From: Symbiodinium natans
Taxonomy: Eukaryota > Sar > Dinophyceae > Suessiales > Symbiodiniaceae
DNA: 64,000 bases
Assembly: GCA_905221605.1 (NCBI GenBank)
Contig: CAJNDS010000483.1
Coordinates: forward strand, 62,001 to 126,000
Direction of reading: 5' to 3'
This document shows positions 38,466-49,028 of the stretch, in pieces (the first letter of the stretch is position 1; each line of letters opens with the position of its first letter). The translations under genes and the position numbers were made by a program. The notes beneath the pieces were generated by a model. That model was not told the DNA's origin. It worked only from the letters and a program-made list of their open reading frames with translations, and did no database searches.

Positions 38466-38498
38466 ACGCACGCACGCACGCACGCACGCACGCACCCA

Positions 38499-38529
<31 letters not shown>

Positions 38530-38595
38530 CACAACACACACACACACACACACCCACACACCCACACACCCACCACACCCACCCACCCACCCACC

Positions 38596-38681
<86 letters not shown>

Positions 38682-39720
38682 ACTTGTCCGTCACCACCCT
38701 ACACGAGCGCCCTGTCTGCAACAGTTCTAGAAACACCATCAACATCCATCAACCTCCTCTTGCGAACATGCTTCCTGAGCAAGCTGACAACTACGAGCAA
38801 AACTTGCGACTTTGAGGAGATGATGTGCCAAAGCAAGGTGGAACAGCCTTGTGCTTGCGCCACGCTCTTGAAGTCATTCCGTGCAACTGTGTCGCAAGAC
38901 AAGGCCAAGCCAGTGGTTATCGGCCAGGTCTTCTCAGCCATCGTCAGCCCACGGCTCACTTGCACGGATTGACATCGAGCCAGTGGCAGACTATCGTTTG
39001 GTCACGCCTCAACGTGATCACAACTACTGTACAAGACCTGCGCGAGTCAACGTCCACCCTTGCCCACAGGAAGCAAGTCCGTGGGAACTCGGCTGATCGA
39101 CCCAGTGAGCTAAGGCAAACGTTACTTCAGGGTACCCCTGGCACTCAGGGGCAAGCGAAAAACATCAAGTTGAAAGAAGTTAGTGAAAGAGGTTTTCATT
39201 CCTTCCACAAGGGGGGGAATCTAGTGTGGGGTGATGAATGCACGAATGCAGCTCGTGAAGCTGCTGCTCAATGGTGGTGACCATTCGGCGGTGGGGTTGG
39301 TGGCCGGCTTGGCCCCAAGCATTTATCATAGGCCTGACAATTGAGCTCCAGCTTTGGAAGGCGGACGTTTCGGGAAATAGATCACGCGTGTGCGGTGATG
39401 GGAATCGCTCGCATGAAGAGAAATGCGGCGACGAGCCTTCTGCAGGGCATGCTGAAACTTGAACGAGTCGTTCTTCATGGTATAGTGAAGGTCTAGTCTC
39501 CTTTCCTGGCAGGGGGCATGCAAACCCTGGAGGTGCACGACGTCGGCATGTTACAATGGCACAAGAAAGTAGAAGTTCCAAGGCATTGAAAGGCCTCCAG
39601 GGTCGACTGTAACTTGTCCATGACCCGGAGCTGTGCCTGCACAGCCCGAGTGCAGTGCTGCACTGTGAAGCCCGGGAAGAAGGGAGGGGCGATATGTATC
39701 CAGATCCTCCACACATTCCA
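38190..39720 (-). CDS. unidentified minus-strand exons around a CA microsatellite
   Basis: Blocks with protein-like composition: 39690-39560 (FTVQHCTRAVQAQLRVMDKL, then QSTLEAF), 39520-39350 (DLHYTMKNDSFKFQHALQKA), 38960-38740 (CDTVARNDFKSVAQAQGC, then LLVVVSLLRKHVRKRR) and 38270-38195 (HNPVLGRLTALLLREEASLQ). They are on the strand of the neighbouring genes. No family is recognised and the joins are unknown. The CA tract at 38390-38680 would lie in an intron. Confidence 0.35.
38385..38680. repeat. (CA)n with CACG, CACC and CCCA interruptions
   Basis: About 295 bases of CA repeat broken by ACGC, CACC and CCAC sub-arrays, so the tract is itself layered. All six frames are open and encode Thr/His or Cys/Val runs, which I reject as genes. 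Confidence 0.95.
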
Positions 39721-39729
39721 GCCTACAGC

Positions 39730-41300
39730 TGAAGGTAAGAGTGTTGCTCTCGGTTGTGCTTTCGAAGGTGCGCCAGGAGCGTCGCATCACGATCATGTAT
39801 CATGAGAACTTATCCGCCTCAGCTTGAATCAGCCAGAGCAGAGGAGGGAAGGGCTGTTTGTACTCCAAAAGCCCCCCTTGTGAACCCCCTGAGCCCATCA
39901 AAACTCTTGAGCCCCTGTACGTGCTAAACCCTCAACCCTGAATCCCAACTCAAATTCATCGTAAAAGCCAATCGAAGGACCCAATGAGAACGTGAGCCAA
40001 CGCGGGCCCCGGCGCGCCTCGAGCTCCTGCAAGCGCCAGTTTGCGACCGGTATTATCTTCATGTAATGATACTGTTACTGCTACTGTTGCTGCTGCTGCT
40101 ACTGCTACTGTTGCTGTTACTGTTGCTGTTGCTGTTACTGCTACTGTTACCGTTACTGCTACTCTTACTCTTACTGTTACTGGTACTCTTACTCTTACTC
40201 TTACTCTTACTCTTACTCTTGCTCTTGCTCTTACTCTTACTCTTACTCTTATTTCTACTATTTCTACTATTGCTACTACTACTCCTATTACTATTGCTAG
40301 TACTATTCCGATTCCCATCACGATTACCATTGCCAATACGAGCCCCTGACAATTACCATTCCCGCTACCGTTCCTGCTGCACTTCCTGTTACCATTACTA
40401 TTGCTCATACTATTACCACTACCATTACCGTTACTGTTACTTTTCCTGTTCCTGCTACTATTGCCAGTACTCTTATTTTTTTGCTCCTATTGCTTTTCCT
40501 ACTGTTACTATCACTATTACTTTACTTTTACTGCTTCTATGACTATTACTATGACTACTAGTCATAGTACTCTGACGATTACCATTCCTAGTACCTGGTA
40601 TTATTGCCTGGAAATATTACCTGGTTGGATTGCCATTACCGTTAGCTTTACCGTTACGATTACGATGACTACTACCTGGTACTAGTACTTACCTAGGTCT
40701 CCTCCCTACCTCCTCCCTACCTCCTCCCTACCTCCTCCCTACCTCCTCCCTACCTCCGCCTACCTACTGCTACTTGTGCTATGGCTATTACCACTGGTGT
40801 TGTTACGATTGCTACTCCATTTCTGTTTTCGACTTATTGTTTTACGATTAGTCTTGTTGTTCTATCATGTTGGTGCATAGGGTTGGGTTTGATCTGTTCG
40901 TGTGGGCCGAAGGCCGAAGGAGTTCAGAAATTCCTACCAAAACCCTGCACTTCGCCCCCCCTTCCCCCCCCCCCCCCTCACCCCTCCCCCCCCCTCACCC
41001 CTCCCCCCTCCCCCCCCCCACCTCCCCCCCCCCCACCTCCCCCCCCCCCCCTCACCCCTTCCCCCCCCAGCCAGTGCAAGTGGGAGTACAATGGGGAAGT
41101 TGACGCGCTCTGCGGTTGTGGGCCAACTGGACTTGACCCAAAGCTGTTGACAGGCTGTCACACCATTCTCCCAGGCCTCACGGACCTGACTGGGCTTCTC
41201 TTCCTCCTCGTTCTCCTGGCAAAATTTCAGAATTCGGATCGTTTTTCCTGGACCCCAAAGGGGTGCAAAGAGCATGGAGCCTCTCATTCACTCATGAGCT
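39730..41300. repeat. low-complexity block downstream of channel gene A
   Basis: Positions 40070-40680 are a mosaic of TACTGT, TACTCT and TACTAT hexamers grading into degenerate TTACCATT. Positions 40698-40765 are five copies of an 11-base TCCTCCCTACC unit. Positions 40960-41070 are nearly pure C with T and A. Long frames here are Leu, Ser or Pro runs. I see no gene. Confidence 0.85.
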
Positions 41301-41322
41301 GAAACAGCAGCCGCTATCCCCT

Positions 41323-44300
41323 TCATCCGGCTCTGGGAGCCTCCTCATCCTCGGCTTCCTCCTTGATGGCCAGGTAGTACTCAATCGTAAAGGCCTCGGA
41401 ACACTATGCGGGTACAGTGCAAGCACTTGCTGGCTGCTGGCAGCTCAACCACAGCAGGAGTCTGGAGCATCATGGGACCCCAAAAACCCATGAATGCCTT
41501 TGGACTGGCCTTGGTGATTTCGAAGATGATCGCCACGCCGAGGAGATAGAAGGCCCTGGGATCTGAGAAGGATAGATCCAATTTGTTTCATTTCTTCTGC
41601 AGGATTCTGGCACCAGGGAAGCCCAGAGCAATGATTGCTAGAATCACAAGAAACCAATTTTCCGTGCTCGTGTGCAGCTGCATGCAGCTGAAGGGCGGGA
41701 AGACGTACCAAGCAACGTCCCCCCAGGATGAGGCCGCCTGTTCAGAGCTACATTGACAGGGAGAACGACTTGATATGAACAGCTTCGGGCTGAAGGCATA
41801 CAGGATGCTTGCAGAATGCTTACAGAGAGTGGAGAACAGAGGAACCTCACAGGAAAGCAGCAGCTCTTTGTTATTTGAATGTATTTGCCCTGCGCACTTG
41901 CTGCGAGCGCCTGAAGGGCATCCGCATTCTCTGGGACGTACTCACCTGAGGACATTCGAAACGCATCGGCGTGCAGTACATCATCCCACCACGTCAACGC
42001 TGCTGACTTGCGCAGTTACGTGAAGAACATCTAATTGTTCATCGTAGGGGTCTCAAGCCCTGGTCTTCCATTCGCACCAAAACTGCACTCTGAAGATCTG
42101 ACAACACAGGCATATGAGCCCGTGAGCTTATGAGACCCTTGCCCACATGAGCAGGAACAATGCCAAAGTGGTCTTGTTTTTCAGCAAAGGGTCTAAGAAG
42201 CTGCGCGAAGAAGGTGGTGAAGGCCATGGACATGTCGTTGAAATTGAACACATACCTTGGTGGGCATGCCGTTTGCCTTGCAACTTCGGTTCCGTCTTCC
42301 ATTTGGAGCTCCTGCTGCCCTTTGCTCACACCTAACTAAACTCTGCCCTGTCAAGACCTCAGGGCTGCAAGCTCAGATTCGTCATGGTCTACAGGCTCTT
42401 GCCACTGAACTGTCCTTTGGGTCTATTGCTCCAACATCCTTGTTTTGGGAACTAGATTACTATAGACTATAGACTTAGGGGCGATGGAAAATGTCTTACA
42501 GCACAAGAAACTTTGTGCAATCCAAGACTTACTCCTGAACACTCGAATCACCTGTAGCAAACCTTCAAGCAAGAGTTGATGGCCCGAATAGGAGAAGGCC
42601 AGCTGGTAAGGACCTTGAGATTGTAACTCGGTCGCGGCCTTCTGTTACGACACTATTGTCTATTCATATCATGCGAGTCACATGCAGAGAGTTTAGTAAA
42701 CCAAGATAGAGCATCGTGCCAAGCCCAAGGTCAGACTAACCCATTGAGCTGTGACCAAGTCGCAGATGTTTCTTTCCATAATCGAGCTCCTGCATAGCTG
42801 CTCTGGGGAGGCTGAAATAACATAATGGAGAGCGCTTGAGCCGTTGGTGGTAGGCATGCGCAGCTGGGCAGGGCAAACATGAACCAGCAAACTCCCCAAA
42901 TTTCCTTAACATACCGCCTCGAACAGCTTTTGTGATTTTGCCATCGTGTCCAAGATGATGCGTGTGGCTGCGTGTGGTGGGTCCTTCAGAGCTGGCTGAC
43001 CTTCGTACAGGACTCCGCCCCACAGATTCCTCAGTACGCCGTGGCTCAAACTCCCTCTCCCAAACCCTTGGGAGGATCCAACTTGTAGAACCCCCAAATA
43101 GTACCCCCATACCACTTTTAGGGCACCTTAAGGGGATCTACTTTTTGGATCCTCCCAAGGGGTCTGGGCTTGCAGCTGCAACCTCTTGCAGTCCGGCCAC
43201 ATGCTAAGCGCGGAGAAGAAGAAGAGCAAAACGCCCAAGAGCTGAAGAATATCACCAGCCTTAGATGTGGGCATTGGGCATCCTTGTCTTGGTCGTCGCT
43301 GTAGCTACTTTCGTGGAGGGCAAAGGCGGCATTGTCCCGGCTTTTTTGTTTCATGAAGCAGCTGAGAAAGAACCCTCGAAGATCCCTTGAGGCAGTGGCT
43401 GCATTCACCATGCGCGAGATCGTGCGCACCATGAACTGCACTCGTGGGAACTGCTTCAGCTGCTTGACCTCAGAAGACTTCGGCGCTGACGACATTTGCC
43501 CAAGATGTCCTTTTGATGACGTTACTGGCGTTCTGTTCGTTAGGATTCGACACTCCGCCCGCAGGGAGAGCATACTACGCAGGTGCGCAGACTGCAGTCC
43601 AAACATGTCCAAATCCACCACGCGAAGCCGCATGCACCGCTACTGTGCCAACCTCAGGAGGATATAATAACCACATGGCGTTCCCCTGAAAATGAACACC
43701 CCTGCTCCTCGCTGACTTATCCCTCCGGTCTCAGGGCCACACCACGCGAATGAGTCTGAGGAGCCGGAGGATATTGGCATAATGCTTCAGGTCCTTGGGC
43801 TGTACAATACACAATATTCCGTCTGCCCTGGGAGCTTGGATTTCCTTGAAGCTCATCGGGCAAGCATCCACGAAACCAGAAGTGACTTCGCAATGCATGC
43901 CTTGATCCTGCGAACTACTCAGCGACTCTCCTCTTACATCGCTCTGACACCCGTGATTTGGGCTTTAGGCTGCCAGAAGGCCAGCTGGGCATCCGAAGTC
44001 AGCAACTTCGCGTTTAACAATATCATGGACCCACAAATGCAAACATCGGTTCATGCTCACATCTCACATGCCAAGGTTCTGCCTGCACCGTCGCAAACGG
44101 CAAATAAGGAAGCACGGTCGTCGCTAACAGCAGCCAAGTTGTGAAAAAGTCAAACCTTGCATGTGGACGATGAGCGTAGCTCGCGCGTTTTGTTGGTGAC
44201 GTCACTATGTGCGGGTTGGGTAAGGGTTGGTATGAAATTTTAGCGTTCCGTGTGACTGGCCAAAGCACCATTAGATTCCATATCAGTCTAGTGCTCATGC

Positions 44301-46396
44301 TGTCGTGAGTGATTGCCATCGGCAGTCGGATGCCTCAGTGGTACAAACTTCTCAGCCAAATCTGTCGAGGTGCTTGTTGGCCCAAAAGCTGCAGTACTCG
44401 GCCCAGGACTTGACCTGCATGGATGTCGGACAAGGCCGGGTAGCATTCACCGAGCACAAAGCAGTCTGAGGGCCATCGACTGTGTTCTGACTGAGCGCTG
44501 TGCAGACAGCTTGATGATGACCTCACCTGCGCTTGTCTAAACGCTGCAGGGCACAAGCAAGTCGCTGTCAGGCATCAACATAAGATTCCAAACAGATTCC
44601 ACATGATGCTACAAGCTTGTAATCGGCGCTGTTGCGTGCCGTTAACAAGGTCAAAAGAGCTCTGCTGCATTCGTGACGCGTTGGTCAGACCTTATGTCAG
44701 CCTGAACCCCGAGCCCTAAAACCCCAGGGTCCCGGCCAACGTAGGCAAATGCAAAGATGAGGTCCAGGATTCGGAAAGCATCTGGCTGGGGGCCCCAATC
44801 GTTGAGGTTGTAAGCCGACCTTAGGAGCATTGACATTTTGTTCCTCAAAATGAGAAAAACGAATTCTCTGCATGAGGGGAACAAAGAAGGAGCCTTGTAT
44901 CAAATTTCCCCACCAACCCCCCCCCCGCCCCGTGTGGTCCCACTTGATTGCCGTTTGATGGCCACCTGTTGGATACACTATGAACCCAAGAGGCTGCAAG
45001 GCGCCCGTAAAGTCATTCGGCACCACTTGATGACTTGGGTCATTGATTTGTTGTTTAAATTGCCTCCCGATGAGCAGAGCATCAGCCTTCACACCGAGGG
45101 TGGGAAAACGGCGTCTTCGCTCCGGGAAACATGCGCAGTGGGCCGCAATAGGGGGCTTGCGCGAAATTGGCCAAAATGGGCGTCTTCATCATCCCTCCCA
45201 CCGTGTCAAGATGTGCCACACATGCTTACTTCGCCATGTCATGGCTCCCCGCGCACGGCGGACCCCGCCCCTTGAAGAGTCTCAGACAGCGGCTGAAGCA
45301 GCACAAGTACCAGGTTGGCAAGGAGCACCTGGCATGAACGGGCGAGCAGTGGGCATGTCGCAAAACAATGTCTGTTGTGACACCGGCGGCCTCTGAACTC
45401 TGAACTCAGCTACGATCCCCGAATAGCCGCAAAAGGCCCTCTTTGCAATCCGCGCACATTGTTCATGAAGACGTCGAAGGCCGGGAGCTCTTTGGGCTCC
45501 CAAACTTTGTGCCTTCCAAGCTTGCGCTCACGCCAAGCCACGGGGCTCTGAGCTTAGGTGGCGAAGCAGTTGAAGACAGTCTAAACAGTCTAAGCTCATG
45601 GGGTTAGATTCTTATCAGATCGCTACAGTCTATCGCGGTGCCTCAGGGATACAAACCAGTCCTGGTTCCACATCCCGGGCGCGCAGTGCTTTATGAACGA
45701 GTCCTCCAAGCAAGTAGAATGAGCAGACATGTACTCAAGCCAGCACACAGGCACTACTTCGTCATGCATCAACTGAGATAGTGAAATCTCCCCATCGGAC
45801 ACAACATGTTGGCAGGAAATTGAACAGAGCAACAGAGACCAAACCGCAAACCGGTCCTTGGGAGTCGCCCAGACTGGGTTCTGAAAGACTCGGCAAGCGT
45901 CCAGGAACTTCTCCTGTCACGGTATACCGTACAAGAGGGCACACAAGTGTCCGGAGACCCTTGAAGTCAGTGAATTCCCCATCTTTTTCTTTCCCAGCAT
46001 TTGCCAGCTCTACAATGTGCCTCGGTGACGTCGCCAAAGTGCTCGAGCAACAGCTCTGCCTTGCTGCCACGCCAATTGAAGTACATTGTCGTCAGGGGGG
46101 ATGCGCATGAGCAGTCAGATGCTCAGCTTCACACCGTTTCTCGCGCGATTGGGAACATGCCTCAGGGATGTCAAAGGCTGGATATCCCAAAACGATCAAG
46201 GGCTAACCCTGCTACGGCTGCTGCTATTCTTGGAAGAACCAAAAACCTGTACAAACAGCTTTGGTGTGCGGGGGAGGGGAAATCTCTTGGACTTGGCCCA
46301 GCCGCGGGGAGATTTGCCCAAATCCTCCACAAACTCGAGGAAGGTCTCCTCTGGAACTACTCGATGGTCGCTGGAGGCAGCCTGAATGGATTTCAT
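41323..46396 (-). CDS. voltage-gated cation channel-like protein, gene A
   Basis: A multi-pass channel domain spread over small exons. Order: 46396-46230 (VVPEETFLEFVEDLGKSP), 46070-45990 (MYFNWRGSKAELLLEHFGDV), about 45832-45700 (FAVWSLLLCSISCQ), 45092-44930 (VPNDFTGALQPLGFIVYPTG), 44863-44760 (LRSAYNLNDWGPQPDAFRIL), 44155-44083 S3 (FDFFTTWLLLATTVLPYLP), 43799-43744 S4 (LKHYANILRLLRLIRV), 43475-43380 (VKQLKQFPRVQFMVRTISRM), about 43259-43170 S5, 42255-42180 pore (YVFNFNDMSMAFTTFFA), 41737-41697, 41555-41510 and 41394-41323 S6 and tail. The last three join in frame to WYVFPAFYLLGVAIIFEITK and end in an acidic tail and TGA. S4 arginines and the FNFND pore recall two-pore and CatSper-like channels; the selectivity is unknown. 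Confidence 0.75.
41395..41509 (-). other. 115-base GC-AG intron in S6 of channel A
   Basis: The donor is AAG before GCCAGTCC and the acceptor is GAG before GCCTTTAC, with AGGCC present at both ends. The join gives FEITKAFTIEYYLAIKEE, which aligns with the uninterrupted FEILLAFTVEAYIELRE of gene B. Confidence 0.8.
41556..41696 (-). other. 141-base GC-AG intron in S6 of channel A
   Basis: The intron frame reads on as a hydrophobic stretch to an in-frame TGA, so the unspliced frame looks like a broken gene. Removing it joins TTC-CC to G-GCC-TTC, giving WYVFPAFYLLG, matching WLIFPIFYFLG of gene B. GCCCTTC and GGCCTTC sit at the two borders. Confidence 0.8.
43065..43161. mobile_element. MITE-like inverted-repeat element 3
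   Basis: Perfect 17-base terminal inverted repeats: CCCTTGGGAGGATCCAA at 43065-43081 and its reverse complement at 43145-43161. The pairing continues imperfectly inward (CTTGTAGAACCCCC against GGGGATCTACTTTT). The unit is about 97 bases with no coding frame and lies in an intron of channel gene A between S5 and the pore. Confidence 0.75.
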
Positions 46397-46399
46397 GAA

Positions 46400-46910
46400 G
46401 GAGCTATGCTTCTCCAGACTTCCCTAAACCCTAAACCTTAAAGACAGCTGCCTTTCATCCCAGAGTTGGCTTCACGCCGGTGCACCCCCTCGAACTTTGA
46501 ATCTCAGGCTTTCTTCCCCATAGTGCCGCAGAGAGTCTGAGAGAGTCTTGAAAGCACCGTGCATACTTTGCGCCTCTGTGCCAGCGCACTTCCCGAGGCT
46601 TCCGGCTGAGTTTTACATGGTACATGGTACCTGGTGGCCCAGCAGCCATGTTGTAGTACGGGTACGCTTTTGGTGGTGGCTGTGTTGAGAAAGCAACCCA
46701 GCGTATCACTTGGGCAGCAAGAGAACACGAACATGCTGAATGGTCTGAGCTGCATCTGATCCGCCCAAGAAGTCTATAAAGTCTCGACCGGCCTTGCATG
46801 ATAGATTGATAGACCTACCGAATCCCTGCATTGACTGCCTCCGCTGAGGCTTTCCTGTCCAACTCCTGCAGCACACGCCACAAAGCCAGCCGAGCTTTCA
46901 AGTGGGTGTA
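46400..46910. other. spacer between channel genes A and C
   Basis: About 0.6 kb between the first recognised exon of gene A and the stop of gene C. A CCCTAAACC telomere-like motif lies at 46424-46438. Nothing else is recognised. Confidence 0.4.
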
Positions 46911-46916
46911 TCAGCA

Positions 46917-47026
46917 GGGGCCCAAGAAAACCACACAAACATAAGGATCCTACAAACAGGGTTTTTCGGAATCTCACTCAGAGGGGCTCGTAGGATCCTT
47001 GTGTTTTTGTGGTTGTTTGGGCCCCT
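46917..47026. mobile_element. MITE-like inverted-repeat element 4
   Basis: The left arm from 46917 (GGGGCCCAAGAAAACCACAC) and the reverse complement of the right arm ending at 47026 (GGGGCCCAAACAACCACAAA) match over about 37 bases, both ending in AAGGATCCTAC. The loop is about 30 bases. It lies just 3' of the stop of channel gene C, so the hairpin could fall in its 3' untranslated region. Confidence 0.7.
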
Positions 47027-47028
47027 CA

Positions 47029-48993
47029 TCAGAGTGCCATGAATGTCAAAAGTGGGCATCTGCTCTCTCCGCATTCCCAGCTCGCCCAGCTCCCACGTTC
47101 CTCTTCTGAGCCTTTCAGGTACGCCGCCACGAAAGCGTCGATGACTAGATTGAGCAGCCTGCGGATCTCTGGTGAAATTTTCCTAGCCCATGTCTCGGAA
47201 ACAAGCATGCAGAGGTAGTAACAATGAAGCACAGCCCTGGAATGCCCGGACCCTCTTCTGGGAATGGTGGCCGCCATATACACAATATAATTGTAATGAA
47301 GTATTCATGCCAGATCATTAGACTTGCCTCAACAAGACAGACCCTGAGCCCTGGCCCCAAACCCTTTTCTGGGTAGTGTGGTTCCTTTCCCGCTGGGGCC
47401 CCGCACAAGATCTGACCGATCACCAGGAAGATCAGCCAGAAGACGCCTCTGCACAGTCAATGCATGTCAGGGCTTCCCTAAACCCTAAATCCTAAACCCT
47501 AAACCCTAAACCCCAAACAAAATCTTCTGCTCGCGTTCTCGCGCCTGAAAGTCGGTAGGTGAAGAAGGACGGCAGGAAGTTGCTCACGAAGCCTTCGCCT
47601 CGGGTTCTCGTTGGGAGTGGGACAGTGAGCATCCAAAAAACAAGGCTAAACAACTCAAAACTCTGAACGCCAGACCGCCAAAATCGCCATCCCAAGAGAC
47701 CCCCGAAACCAGGACGTGAACAAGGCAGAAGCGCACAGACAACCCAACAAGCCACCCCAATTCCCGAAAGCTGCCGAGACACCAATGCCGGCAACGAACA
47801 AGGAGTAGGTGGCCTGGGTTACAAGGCCTAGAGTTTACTGCAGAGGGCATGCTGAAAAAGATTGCGCAAGCCTCTCATGCCAAGCATGTTGAAATATCCA
47901 TGTCTTGACTCTTGACTTCTTTACTATCTCCATCTCGCAGCATGGTTTTGAGCACTGCAGAAGCGAACATAGACGAATAAATTTACACATGTGCGCTTTA
48001 AATACGCCTAACCCATCATCAGATACAGCCAGCTTCGCCCTGGTCCCCTGAGTGTTGTCCGTGCTCTGCAGCCAAGACACCTCCCTCAGTGTTGATAAGC
48101 CCTGTTCAGGCAGCTGGCAAAGCATCACAAGTCTCTCCCACCAGGCTGGGACTGAGCTTGAGGTCTAAACTCAGCTGGGTCCTCACAAGTCCAAGTGCCA
48201 AGCCCCGCCTTGTTGGCAGGGACGATCTCCTGTCCGGACAAGTGTTCAAGCACGTTTCGTTAGGGCTTCGAGTCGATGCACGGCTCCTCGTCTTCCTTGA
48301 ATGCGGGGGCGTTCAAGTCCTTGAAGATGATGACCGTAACCCATGCGAAGAACATCCTCAAACACACATCAGGCTTGGCATGATGTCTGGAAACAGCCCC
48401 AAAAGTGCGGCTCCCACACGAAAAGCACAAGATAGCCTTTCATACATTCCGGAGCCTACGTCGTGCAACAACGGCTCAAGGATGGAGACACCAGATGCCA
48501 CCAAGTGGCACCGTACCAACGAAGAAAACTGCAACTGACCTTCACTGCCGGGTCTCCACAAGTTGCTGAGCCACGGAACGGACAAAGAGCAGCCCAAATA
48601 AATCTAAACAACAGTGTCTGCAGTGCCATGCCGGCTGCGAACACAGATCTGTACCCTGCTGATGCAGGGAAGTCGCGCGAACTCTCCGATCATCCGCCTC
48701 GGCACGTGTGCGCAGGTAGTTTCCAAAGGCGAGCCACATTCACCGCACAGTACTGGTGTTGCTCCTACTTGGAGTAGCTGGAGGCTGCTTCAGCTTGGCT
48801 TGATGTTCCAGGTTGCCACATCTCGTGTGAAAATGTGTTTCCGGCGGTGCAAGAACATCCGACCCCAGCATCCACCCGACCGTCCACACCCGCCCAGTCT
48901 GCAGCCAGAGCAGCTTGTTGAAAATGAGGGTGTAGACTCGCTGCACACCCGGCAGTATGAAGAGAAGGCCCGTCCTGAAAAATGCTGGGTTGT

Positions 48994-49028
<35 letters not shown>

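Noticed and set aside
38281-38730. Long Thr/His and Cys/Val open frames over the CA tract
   Set aside because: All frames on both strands are open only because the repeat lacks stop codons.
41556-41696. In-frame TGA in channel A as evidence for a pseudogene or recoding
   Set aside because: The codon lies in an intron; comparison with gene B gives a clean in-frame splice.
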